Below, piece by piece: positions 1-7,614 of a DNA stretch of 64,000 nt (position 1 is its first letter; the number at the start of each line of letters is the position of its first letter). Made by a program: the position numbers and the translations under genes. The stretch lies in assembly GCA_026129745.1 (NCBI GenBank), contig JAHCHL010000018.1, positions 1 to 64,000 on the forward strand, given 5' to 3'. This stretch comes from Fimbriimonadales bacterium. Its GTDB lineage: Bacteria > Armatimonadota > Fimbriimonadia > Fimbriimonadales > ATM1. The notes under the pieces are model-generated. The model ran no database searches, was not told where the DNA came from, and was given only the letters and a program-made list of their open reading frames with translations.

Positions 1-428
1 GTAAAATTGCTGGTGAGCGTGTCATATACCCAGATTTGGCGATTGCCTCCGCCTACAGAGAAGCAAAACGCAATTCTTCTCCCGTCGTAGCTCCATGATG
101 GGTCTGTTTCGTCTCCATTGTCGCTTGTTCGCTGAATCAGGTTTGTGCCGTCTGCGTTCATAGTGAACAGCTCAAGATTGCCCGTACCTCCTCGATTCGA
201 CACAAAGGCAATTCGATCTCCCGTTGGGCTGAAAGCAGGATCCAAGTCTTCGAACGAGCCAAATGTCAACTGCTGGACTCCAGTACCGCCGATGGTCATG
301 ATATATATGTGACTAATGCCGGTCCTGTTTGAAGCAAACACGACCTTCGTCGGTGTGACAAATGTGTTACAGCTTCCAAGCAGGAATGCGAACGTGAAAA
401 GAAGTCCAACAATTATCCAGCGCTTCAC
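1..428 (-). CDS. TolB/PD40-type beta-propeller lipoprotein, N-terminal part
   Basis: This gene runs off the left edge, so only the first 142 codons are visible. I translated it from a GTG at 428, which has GGAGAG about seven bases upstream. The N terminus is a lipoprotein signal peptide (hydrophobic stretch, then LLGSC as lipobox). It is followed by repeats typical of PD40/TolB propellers: VFASNR..ISHIYIM, DPAFSPTGDRIAFVSNR, ELFTMNADGTN and DPSWSYDGRRIAF. Proteins of this type are exported and lipid-anchored, and are usually of unknown specific function; TolB itself works with the Tol-Pal system. The call to a propeller lipoprotein is firm. A true TolB role is not supported, because no tol genes are nearby. 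Confidence 0.8.
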   Translation of the reverse strand, partial: MKRWIIVGLLFTFAFLLGSCNTFVTPTKVVFASNRTGISHIYIMTIGGTGVQQLTFGSFEDLDPAFSPTGDRIAFVSNRGGTGNLELFTMNADGTNLIQRTSDNGDETDPSWSYDGRRIAFCFSVGGGNRQIWVYDTLTSNF

Positions 429-520
429 TTGAATCTCTCCTTCTTTGTGCGGAACTGTTTGCTCTGGCAATTCGGACGCCCAAAGCTCCTCTCCGGTTCG
501 GAGAATTGCATTGAAAAGCA

Positions 521-552
521 AACGAAAATGCCCTGCCAATCCTGGCAGGGCA
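521..552 (-). terminator. Rho-independent terminator of rpsT
   Basis: A perfect 9-bp stem (TGCCCTGCC and GGCAGGGCA around a 6-nt loop, 529-552) lies 18 bases past the rpsT stop. On the minus strand it is followed by a T-rich tail (TTTTCGTTTGC). This is the most textbook terminator in the window. Confidence 0.85.
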
Positions 553-569
553 TCGCAAAATTTCTGCTA

Positions 570-848
570 TCAGGCCCCTGTAGCGACTCGATTTGCTGCT
601 TTCATTAACCGGCTCTTTCGCCTGGCTGCTTGATTTCGATGGATGATTCCTCGTTCGGCCGCCTTGTCCAATGCCTTAGCCGCGGACTTTACGGCCTCTA
701 CATCCCCTGTCCCTTTTGCCTTCTTGACGAAGGTCTTCAGGGCGCTTTTCGCGCTTTGATTTCGGAGCCTGAGTCTCTCGTTACGAGCGAGCGCGCTTCG
801 CCACTTGCTTCGGCGAAGGTCCTTTTTCGGAATTTTCTTTTGCGACAT
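570..848 (-). CDS. rpsT: 30S ribosomal protein S20
   Basis: S20 is a small, very basic primary-binding protein of the 30S subunit that contacts 16S rRNA directly. The sequence is a helical, Lys/Arg/Ala-rich chain with the family core [19 protein letters not shown] near the N terminus and [16 protein letters not shown] near the C terminus. I use the ATG at 848, giving 92 aa, because its distance to the conserved core fits S20 proteins better than the GTG at 872, which would add eight residues. Neither start has a clear Shine-Dalgarno sequence. The gene stands alone between a terminator and the 3' end of the winged-helix gene upstream. S20 genes are often autoregulated, but I see no element for that here. 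Confidence 0.92.
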   Translation of the reverse strand: MSQKKIPKKDLRRSKWRSALARNERLRLRNQSAKSALKTFVKKAKGTGDVEAVKSAAKALDKAAERGIIHRNQAARRKSRLMKAANRVATGA

Positions 849-926
849 TGCTTTTTTGCTTTCTGCGGCCACCTTTCGGTTGGGCCCAAGATTGTGACAG
901 GTTTAGGTCATCGAATTCAATATTGC

Positions 927-2744
927 TTACTTCTTAACAAATTTTCGCTTGGCCTTGTCGAAGCCCTGGTCGACCTTCTTGGCATCGAAGTGCCAAACGG
1001 GCGATCCACTTCTCTGGAAGAAGCAGTGGTATCCGGTGAGAATTGAAGCCACCATTCGCCTTGACATCCGTCTGACCACGTTGGCCTCGGCAAGAATGGT
1101 CAGGTAGTCTGCTCCCTTGGAATAGTGACCTAGCACTTCCATAAGAATCTCGTAATTCGATAGCTCAGATGACCTCGCAGCAAGGTCACGCAACTCTTCC
1201 ATTCGCTCGGAAGAAATGAACAGCAAGGGATCTGTTTCGTCAAGCCATGAAAACTCGAACACGTTTGGTCGTTGCGTCTTCGTCAGTGTGAACACTGCGC
1301 CACTTTCGACTGGCTGCTCAAACCACCAATCGATTAAGTTAAACATGAGTCGTGCTTCGTGGTTCACCCACACACTTAGTTCCCGACCCTGCGGATCGAC
1401 AAACAGCACTTCCTGAATTTGAGGCTCTTCACTCAACCATCCTGTAGGAAACTGGCAAAGCGGGAAAGTTCCAATCTCGCGGTGAAGGGATTTCAACACT
1501 AACTTCGTTTGCTCTGGCAACTTCTTCGGCTTCGGCAACAGTTCTTCGTCAAGGACATCCATCGCCAACGGGTTACCCATTTCTTTGCGGACGGCGCTGC
1601 TGAAACCGTCATCAGTTAACTCGACATCGATTGGCTCGCCGTCGTCGTCTGTAAATTCACTAACCGGAAAATTAAAGAACTCGGGCACGGTGTAAATGAA
1701 CTCCGGCGCAGAATCCGGTCTCCTAAACCTATCGCCTCCAACAAACCATAGCCTTCCATCTGAATGTAAAGCATTCATTGCGTTTGCTAGGTCTTCGGCA
1801 TAAGTCCTGTCGGCCGGAGTAATCTCGTATTTCTCTTCCAGCATCCTCGAAACGCTGAATGTCGTATCCGACCGAAGAATTCGCTCAACCATAAGGTCAA
1901 CGTCTTCAGCAGAAAACTCAAGCGGAGCGGCTTCTTCCGTCTCAATTACTGGAACTGCCTTTTCAGCTTCTTTCAGTGCTTCTTTGAGCCACTTCTGGGC
2001 CTCTGTCTCTGCATATATGTATCCATTTGCTGCAAAGACAAAACCTGGCTGATTCACAACTGCATCAAACAATGCGACCGGATCGTAAAGCCTTGGTGCG
2101 TACGGGTCTGAGCTGTTCAATTGCTTCCAGGCGCAGTATCCAAGCCACTTGAAACAAAACGGCACACTTGCAAGTGCCGACTTAGCCGCCTTCTGAAGGT
2201 CCGAAAAGTCGATGTTTCCAAAAGCTGCTTTTGCCTGCTGCGCATCCGCTTCGCTCAATCCATTCATGTAGAGTGCGACTTCTTCTGGCTCGTCGGTCGC
2301 CATGAAAAGCCACGCATTCAATCCGCAAAGCCCAGACTCCGTCACGAAAGTGTTTCTGTCGGCTGCTAGCATCTGCGGCAGTCGCTCGGCCAGCCTAACA
2401 GACTCCACTCTTTTTGCAGTCGCGATTTCTATTGCCAGCTCATCAGCCGCCATAGGCCCGCCAAAGTTTTCAAGGGTACGCCTGACCAATTCCATTAGGG
2501 GACCATTCGCAGCAGAGACCCGTGAAGCTGGCTGCCATCGACGGTCATGATAAACAAACCTGTCCGGATTCGATGCCAGCAGACGGCGCAGGTCCGTCAG
2601 GCTGACACCTTTGGACGACACCTGCTGGGCCAAGTCACCTAATCGAAGCGTCGAAGAAACGCGAGCAAAGCCAGATAGGACGATTTGGTCGGCGTATGCG
2701 CGCGCGACCTCATTTCGGTCGGATTTTTTGGAAGCGGTAGCCAA
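927..2744 (-). CDS. Multi-winged-helix hypothetical protein
   Basis: I do not recognise a named family for this 605-aa soluble protein. The first 70 residues (VARAYADQIVLSG through LLASNPDRFVYHDRRW) and residues of about 85-150 both look like HARE/RNA-polymerase-delta type winged-helix units: helix, helix, then a beta wing ending in F..DRRW or FVTESGLCGLN. A third such unit closes the C terminus (NYEILMEVLGHY through GSPVWHF). Between them lies an acidic, mixed region. The start must be the TTG at 2744, since the next in-frame ATG would remove the first winged helix; GAGG lies upstream. A DNA- or RNA-polymerase-binding role is inference from the fold pattern only. The gene is isolated by hairpins or gaps on both sides. 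Confidence 0.6.
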   Translation of the reverse strand: MATASKKSDRNEVARAYADQIVLSGFARVSSTLRLGDLAQQVSSKGVSLTDLRRLLASNPDRFVYHDRRWQPASRVSAANGPLMELVRRTLENFGGPMAADELAIEIATAKRVESVRLAERLPQMLAADRNTFVTESGLCGLNAWLFMATDEPEEVALYMNGLSEADAQQAKAAFGNIDFSDLQKAAKSALASVPFCFKWLGYCAWKQLNSSDPYAPRLYDPVALFDAVVNQPGFVFAANGYIYAETEAQKWLKEALKEAEKAVPVIETEEAAPLEFSAEDVDLMVERILRSDTTFSVSRMLEEKYEITPADRTYAEDLANAMNALHSDGRLWFVGGDRFRRPDSAPEFIYTVPEFFNFPVSEFTDDDGEPIDVELTDDGFSSAVRKEMGNPLAMDVLDEELLPKPKKLPEQTKLVLKSLHREIGTFPLCQFPTGWLSEEPQIQEVLFVDPQGRELSVWVNHEARLMFNLIDWWFEQPVESGAVFTLTKTQRPNVFEFSWLDETDPLLFISSERMEELRDLAARSSELSNYEILMEVLGHYSKGADYLTILAEANVVRRMSRRMVASILTGYHCFFQRSGSPVWHFDAKKVDQGFDKAKRKFVKK

Positions 2745-2767
2745 AGCTTGGATGGACCTCAGTCAAA

Positions 2768-2792
2768 TTGCGACCGGATCGATCCGGCGCAA
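2768..2792 (-). terminator. Hairpin terminator after the MacB-like permease
   Basis: The stem TTGCG-(A)-CCGGAT / ATCCGG-CGCAA has a two-base loop and one bulge. It sits just past the stop of the permease gene. Read on the minus strand it ends in CGCAATTTGACTG, so a short U-run follows. It separates the permease from the winged-helix gene. Confidence 0.6.
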
Positions 2793-2814
2793 GGGCGAAA
2801 TTATGGCACAAACC

Positions 2815-4017
2815 CTATTCAAACCGCATGGCGTCGACCGGATCCTTAGCTGCTGCCCGCATGGCCGGAATCATCCCGAAAATGCAGCCTACTCCGATGC
2901 TGAGGCCGAAACCGAGGGCTATGACAGGGAGCGTTAGCGACGCGCGAATTGGGGTGCTCGCTTCAATGATCAAGATCGAAAGCCAAGTAGCTATCAATCC
3001 CAATGCTCCTCCGGCCGTCGTCAAGGCAACGGATTCGAGGAGGAATTGGCTAAAGATGTCGCTTCTCCTTGCTCCAACCGTCTTCCGAATCCCAATCTCC
3101 CTACGCCGCTCGTTGACGTTCATTAGCATTACCGTCATGATTCCGACACCTCCCACAAAGAGAGCGATGGCACTGATCCCAACGACGAGGTAGGTGAGAA
3201 TGTTTAGGACCTTGTAGATCGCCTCGAGGAGATCATCCTGAGTCAGAACACTAAAGGTCCGCTCGCCACCTTGACTCTCAAGAACGGCCGCTTCGATCGA
3301 GGACTTAACTTCCCCGGGCTTCAGGTTGGGGTCGGTCTGAGCGAAGATCCTATCGATCTGCTTCTTTCCTCCAGCCAACGAGTCAGCTGCCGACTGAAAT
3401 GGCACGTAAAGGATTCTGGCAAATGGGTTGCCTCCAAGCACTCCCGCTGACCCCGACTCGCGCGTCACTCCAACGATTACAAACTCAACGCCATTGATTT
3501 TGACCACTTCTCCAACGGCCGACTGCTCCCCGAACAGGCTCTCCTTTGCCATCTCCCCGATGACAGCTTCCCTTGCTACTGGACTTGTGAACCCGCCCCC
3601 CTCTGAGAATTCATGCTTTCGAATATCAAACCATGACAAGTCAACGGCTAATGTGAACGCTTGTCCCGGAGGTGAATCCCCTGTAGTAACGGTCCCGCCC
3701 ACAAAGGTCCACTTCGCAGTGTTCAGCACTCCCTTTGCTCGGCTTACGGACTGCTCATCCCGTTCCGTAAATGGGCTAAGCCCAATGTTTCCGCTATTTC
3801 CGAACGGTGACGAAGTATCGATCACGCCGGGAACGACGATGACGATGTTTCCGCCGAGGCTGTCCACCTGAGTCCTAACGTCTTCCCGAACGCCTTGCGC
3901 AATCGATATGAGGAGCATGACAGCAAGGGTCCCTACCATGATGCCAACGGCACTCAGCGCTGATCGCGTGAGGTTCTCTTTGATTGACCTGACTGCTATG
4001 GAAATGATAAATCGCAT
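2815..4017 (-). CDS. MacB-type ABC transporter permease (MacB_PCD + FtsX)
   Basis: This 400-aa inner-membrane permease has the MacB/LolC layout. An N-terminal TM helix (residues about 15-40) follows NLTRSALSAVGIMVGTLAVML. A large periplasmic domain spans about 45-270. Three C-terminal TM helices carry the family signature VGGVGIMTVMLMNVNERRREIGIRKTVGAR. Such permeases pair with a MacB-like ATPase and usually act as mechanotransmitters that export peptides, macrolides or lipoproteins rather than as true channels. No ATPase gene is adjacent, so the partner must be encoded elsewhere. The ATG at 4017 fits the conserved N terminus, although no strong ribosome binding site is seen. Confidence 0.88.
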   Translation of the reverse strand: MRFIISIAVRSIKENLTRSALSAVGIMVGTLAVMLLISIAQGVREDVRTQVDSLGGNIVIVVPGVIDTSSPFGNSGNIGLSPFTERDEQSVSRAKGVLNTAKWTFVGGTVTTGDSPPGQAFTLAVDLSWFDIRKHEFSEGGGFTSPVAREAVIGEMAKESLFGEQSAVGEVVKINGVEFVIVGVTRESGSAGVLGGNPFARILYVPFQSAADSLAGGKKQIDRIFAQTDPNLKPGEVKSSIEAAVLESQGGERTFSVLTQDDLLEAIYKVLNILTYLVVGISAIALFVGGVGIMTVMLMNVNERRREIGIRKTVGARRSDIFSQFLLESVALTTAGGALGLIATWLSILIIEASTPIRASLTLPVIALGFGLSIGVGCIFGMIPAMRAAAKDPVDAMRFE

Positions 4018-4160
4018 GGAAGGAGGCTGGTATTCTACGATACGCCAGCGTCTCCAGACCCACCAGCATCTTTACGGGTTTTTAGACAGAAAGTCATCCC
4101 GTCCCTAATGAAATGTGGAACAAGTCCGATACCCAATGGTGGATCGAGTTCACCTTCCTT

Positions 4161-4205
4161 GGGGCTTGCGGCCTTTGCTCTCCTTTCACCGCAGGCCCCC
4201 TTTTT
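4161..4205 (+). terminator. Orphan terminator-like hairpin on the plus strand
   Basis: An 11-bp stem with one G-U wobble (GGGGCTTGCGG, 4161-4171, with CCGCAGGCCCC, 4189-4199) is followed by CTTTTTG on the plus strand. Both flanking genes are on the minus strand, so no annotated plus-strand gene ends here. It may end a small RNA transcribed from 4018-4160, or it may work as a U-less terminator for the minus-strand gene ending at 4207. Confidence 0.45.
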
Positions 4206-4206
4206 G

Positions 4207-4710
4207 TTATTTCGCCTGCTTCATTCGAAGAAACCGTTCAGCTTCCTGAGGACTTAAAATTCTGACGATCGGCTTTGCTTCATGGATGAAGACCTCAAAG
4301 TCTCCTTCCCCTAACAGCCCTTCGCTAACGAACTCCTCGAAAACAGCCCGCAATATCGTTCCCTCGGTTGGAGCATAAGGGTATGCATCGAGCCAAAGTC
4401 CGGGTCCCTTCTTTGTTTCATAAGCGACGGCAGCCACATACGTTTCGCCTGCCAGCTGGGCAAGGTGTTCCAGTGACGATTCAGTAACCCAAGTTCCTCT
4501 CATTGTTTCAAAGCCTTGACTTTTTAGCTCCTTGATACCATCTGACTCTGATCCAACATGGAGCGCAACAATTTGCACTCCATTGTTCGGGTTCACGTAC
4601 GTGAACTGTGTCGAATCCCCCATCCGCCTGTGCATGATGCAACAGTCATCGTCACGACCAAATCTCCTTACAGCTTCGGCGAATTCTGCGAAGTCAACTA
4701 CAAGCGTCAT
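4207..4710 (-). CDS. Small acidic hypothetical protein
   Basis: I do not recognise this 167-aa protein. It is soluble with no signal peptide and is acidic overall. It contains an N-terminal MTLVVDFAEFAEAVRRFGRDDDCC segment and a C-terminal helical stretch ending SPQEAERFLRMKQAK. Its start overlaps the stop of the upstream S9 peptidase by four bases (ATGA), which implies translational coupling and one transcript. The linkage is the only clue to its role. Confidence 0.65.
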   Translation of the reverse strand: MTLVVDFAEFAEAVRRFGRDDDCCIMHRRMGDSTQFTYVNPNNGVQIVALHVGSESDGIKELKSQGFETMRGTWVTESSLEHLAQLAGETYVAAVAYETKKGPGLWLDAYPYAPTEGTILRAVFEEFVSEGLLGEGDFEVFIHEAKPIVRILSPQEAERFLRMKQAK

Positions 4711-7385
4711 CGGATCCCCTCACCTCTCCGAACGAACGGAACACCCTCTTTCAACCATTCATCCGGCCTCGCTCCTTTCAAGTACACGTCGAAGAAGTGC
4801 CTAACTCGTTTCGCATAATCGATTTGATTTGGCCTTCGAGCCAATCCGTGGTTCTCACCAGGATAAACGAGCATGATAACTTCCTTTGCAAGCCTTCTCA
4901 TCGTTATGTACATCTCAACGCCCTGATTCCAATCGACTGCGCCATCATTGTCGCCAAATGCAATCAACAGGGGCACATCGATGTTCTGCGCCTGAAAGAT
5001 CGGCGAGTTTGCCATGTATCTTTCCAAGTCTTCCCAATAGGGTCCGATAAGTCTTCCCTGCCCCGTCTCCAATAACTCCTGATCAGGTGTGCCGCTGTTC
5101 CAGTAAATCGAACCATACATCGAAATTAGATTTGTCAAAGGTGCGCCTGCAACACCAGCAGCAAAGTACTTGCTTGCACCAACAAGGAATGCGGTTTGAT
5201 ACCCGCCCCAACTGTGACCCATAAGACCGACTCGCTTTCTGTCTACGATGCCCTTTGCGAAGACCGCGTCCAATGCTGGCTCAATGCACTCTTTAGCAGA
5301 AATCCCGGGGTTGCCATCCCGATAAGTTAAATCCGGCATATACACGAAGTACCCATTCTGCGTAAACCAGTTTTGGTTGTATGCACTTCGATTCGAAGGC
5401 ATCGGATAGCTGTTTAGTCCATTTGAGAGTCTTTCGTATATGTAAACGATCATAGGGTACTGAAGCCGAGGATCGTAGTTTGCCGGATAGAGCAAGACTC
5501 CGTGCAATTCCTTTCCCCATTTGCTTCGAAATGGAATCAGTTCCGACTTAGTCCATGCGAAATCGCGCTGCTGTGGATTGGTATCCGTTAACTGAGCTGT
5601 CTTGCCGCTTTGCATATCGAAGGCAAAGAAGTTCGGAGATTGCACCGCAGTCTGAAATGTGTAAGTAAAGACTTGGGCATTTGCCGCCTGCTGCAAATTT
5701 GAAATATGCTCCTGCCCAATGGGCACATCTATGTTGTCCCCTCCGCGCCATCTGGTATAGCCTGTCGCTTTGGAATGCCAGTCCCTAACGCTAAACCAGA
5801 TATCGTTTCCAAGCCGAGGGGCCTGTACTTCTGGATTGACTCCTACTGGGACGTAGCGATGAACATTTTTTGCATTTGACCCTGAAGTGACTTTGACGAA
5901 CGAGCCGGAGCCTGGTCTGTAAATCCAGGCGTCATAGTTGTCAAAGAACATAACTGCGCTGTCATCCGCGAACCACACCGGCTGCGCAGCAGGATTTGGC
6001 TGAGGTGCCGTATAGTCCCAATCAATATTGTGAAATGCAGTTTTCGTGGCACCGGTTATGTTTCGCCTTGTCATTGAGTTTAGATCGACAATCCACCAAT
6101 GTCGTTGATCGAAGTGCGTAACATAATTTCCGACATGCGAGAAAGTGGGAGTAAACTGGACTTTCTCCAGAATTTTCCTGCGAAATCCAGTAGCCACGTC
6201 AACGACATAGAAATCAGCATGAACCGTGCCTGTTGTATGTGGAACTCGATACGGCGTCTCATCGCGCAACATAACTCGAGACATATCTCGGCTGATCGAC
6301 ACATCTCTTGCTTTGTCGTCGCTGATTTGCAATACTTTGCCTTCCCTCCAAGCAAACAACATATTGCGATTCTTATCAGCTGTCGCGGTGACACGCTGTC
6401 GAGGCTGGACAAAGATGTCGAGCCAATGCCACACGTCGACGTCTGGACTTTGATCTTTGTTATCCTCGGGTCTTCGGTCATTCCAAACCTGCATGCCAAA
6501 AAGCAACGTTCTGCCATCATCAGAAAGGACTAAGGGTCTATGCTCAACAATCCTCATGCCTTCTGGCACCTCGCTTAACTCTTTGGGATCAAGAACAGTT
6601 TTGGCTGAGGTGTTCGAAACGTCCCTCACAAGTATCATTTCATGCCAATCGCCATCCTTTTTGTGATCAGGTCTTCCTCTAAGAAAAGCGAACCCTGTTC
6701 CTGCACGATTCCATGTGATGCCACGATAGTTATCCTTGCTCCAATCGATTGTTACAATTCTCGACTCCTCAAGGTTAACGAGTTGAATTCCATTGCTTCC
6801 GCTGTCTGATTCGATTGCGACCAGCACAAATCTGCCATCGGCATTTGGTGCATAAGCCCTAACATTGCCAATCGTAATCTCCGTGGATCCGGACAAAGTG
6901 CTGATAAGCAAGTCGCTGCCACCAGACTGCTTAGACCTGCCACGATGGCGGTGCGCCAAAAGATAATTGCTCTTCGTGATCGAATAAGCTTGAACAGAAT
7001 CAATGATTCGAACGCCTCCATCCTCCAAGTTCCTCACTCCGAGCTTGTTCTCGACTGGCTTGTTCTCTTTTCGCATTCGCTCGATTTCGGCTTCTCCGTA
7101 TCCAATCGAATAGACCGCGAACTTAGAGTCCTCGCTGAATACTGGGAGATTGGCGTTGTCTGTAATCCACGAGCGCTCCCCCCATGTCTCCCGGATCACC
7201 ATCCATCCGTCTCCCTCGACTCGACCGATTGTGCAAGCAAACCAGGATCCATCGCTCGACAGTCTGGCTCCCCCCAACGACTCCCATTTCGCTACGTCTT
7301 CTTCTTTTAGTGTCCGAGTCGACTGGCCCAGCCCTGAGCAGACCATCAAAAGGAACACAACGATGCCGGCGATGCTGATTCTCAT
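4707..7385 (-). CDS. Secreted S9 (prolyl oligopeptidase) family peptidase
   Basis: The mature protein is an exported serine peptidase of about 892 aa. An N-terminal Sec signal (MRISIAGIVVFLLMVCSGLG) leads into a long seven-bladed propeller region and then an alpha/beta-hydrolase domain. The catalytic triad is visible: Ser725 in GHSWGGYQ, Asp814 in GDNDGAVDW and His846 in GENHGL. Enzymes of this group cleave short peptides and are typical of protein-scavenging bacteria. I use the ATG at 7385 rather than upstream in-frame ATGs (7394, 7487), because it begins directly with the signal peptide and leaves the divergent his promoter region free. It is co-transcribed with the downstream small gene through a 4-nt overlap. 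The exact substrate cannot be told from sequence. Confidence 0.88.
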   Translation of the reverse strand: MRISIAGIVVFLLMVCSGLGQSTRTLKEEDVAKWESLGGARLSSDGSWFACTIGRVEGDGWMVIRETWGERSWITDNANLPVFSEDSKFAVYSIGYGEAEIERMRKENKPVENKLGVRNLEDGGVRIIDSVQAYSITKSNYLLAHRHRGRSKQSGGSDLLISTLSGSTEITIGNVRAYAPNADGRFVLVAIESDSGSNGIQLVNLEESRIVTIDWSKDNYRGITWNRAGTGFAFLRGRPDHKKDGDWHEMILVRDVSNTSAKTVLDPKELSEVPEGMRIVEHRPLVLSDDGRTLLFGMQVWNDRRPEDNKDQSPDVDVWHWLDIFVQPRQRVTATADKNRNMLFAWREGKVLQISDDKARDVSISRDMSRVMLRDETPYRVPHTTGTVHADFYVVDVATGFRRKILEKVQFTPTFSHVGNYVTHFDQRHWWIVDLNSMTRRNITGATKTAFHNIDWDYTAPQPNPAAQPVWFADDSAVMFFDNYDAWIYRPGSGSFVKVTSGSNAKNVHRYVPVGVNPEVQAPRLGNDIWFSVRDWHSKATGYTRWRGGDNIDVPIGQEHISNLQQAANAQVFTYTFQTAVQSPNFFAFDMQSGKTAQLTDTNPQQRDFAWTKSELIPFRSKWGKELHGVLLYPANYDPRLQYPMIVYIYERLSNGLNSYPMPSNRSAYNQNWFTQNGYFVYMPDLTYRDGNPGISAKECIEPALDAVFAKGIVDRKRVGLMGHSWGGYQTAFLVGASKYFAAGVAGAPLTNLISMYGSIYWNSGTPDQELLETGQGRLIGPYWEDLERYMANSPIFQAQNIDVPLLIAFGDNDGAVDWNQGVEMYITMRRLAKEVIMLVYPGENHGLARRPNQIDYAKRVRHFFDVYLKGARPDEWLKEGVPFVRRGEGIR

Positions 7386-7440
7386 AGCAATCATGGAGAT
7401 GCAGTAGTGTTCTATGCATAAATCCAGCATTCCTGCCCGT

Positions 7441-7469
7441 TTGCGAATCTGGTCGACTTCGGGTATCAT
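7441..7469 (+). promoter_or_regulatory. Candidate sigma-70 promoter of the his operon
   Basis: TTGCGA (7441-7446) and TATCAT (7464-7469) are separated by exactly 17 bases; they match the -35 and -10 consensus at 4/6 and 5/6 positions. Transcription would start near 7476, at or just before the leader-peptide ATG codons. The position fits the attenuator that follows, which supports the call. Confidence 0.5.
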
Positions 7470-7485
7470 GGCGTCAATGCGAAGC

Positions 7486-7533
7486 ATGGTTGGCTTTGTT
7501 CACCATCATCATTCCGACCTACGGCCGGTGTGA
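7486..7533 (+). CDS. hisL: Histidine operon leader peptide (four consecutive His codons)
   Basis: A 15-codon reading frame encodes MVGFVHHHHSDLRPV and ends in TGA at 7531. The four His codons (CAC CAT CAT CAT) lie at 7501-7512. Two further in-phase ATGs at 7468 and 7477 could extend it; the one at 7477 would be almost leaderless given the predicted start of transcription. Its position, immediately upstream of a terminator hairpin and hisG, is that of a classical attenuation leader. A ribosome stalled on the His codons for lack of charged tRNA-His would leave 7523-7530 free for antitermination. No strong Shine-Dalgarno sequence is seen. Confidence 0.75.
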   Translation: MVGFVHHHHSDLRPV

Positions 7534-7604
7534 TGTCTCGCTTCGCCTAAGAAATTCTAACGCAGCGACCGCCGGTCAAGAAAACGACCGGCGGTCTTGC
7601 TTTT
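7516..7604 (+). promoter_or_regulatory. Histidine operon transcription attenuator
   Basis: The terminator is a perfect 11-bp hairpin: GACCGCCGGTC (7567-7577), an 8-nt loop, then GACCGGCGGTC (7586-7596), followed by TTGCTTTT. A competing helix can form between 7523-7530 (GGCCGGTG) and 7570-7577 (CGCCGGTC), eight pairs including two G-U. The two helices share the 7570-7577 strand and exclude one another. The 5' strand of the antiterminator lies inside the end of the leader-peptide frame, 10 nt after the last His codon and just before the stop. A ribosome that reaches the stop would cover it, allowing termination before hisG. This is the logic known from enterobacterial his and trp leaders. Confidence 0.75.
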
Positions 7605-7614
7605 GGTGCTCATA

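Noticed and set aside
6080..6533. Overlapping frames of 140-146 codons on both strands within the S9 peptidase gene
   Set aside because: Both are shadows of the S9 peptidase propeller region; compositions are atypical.
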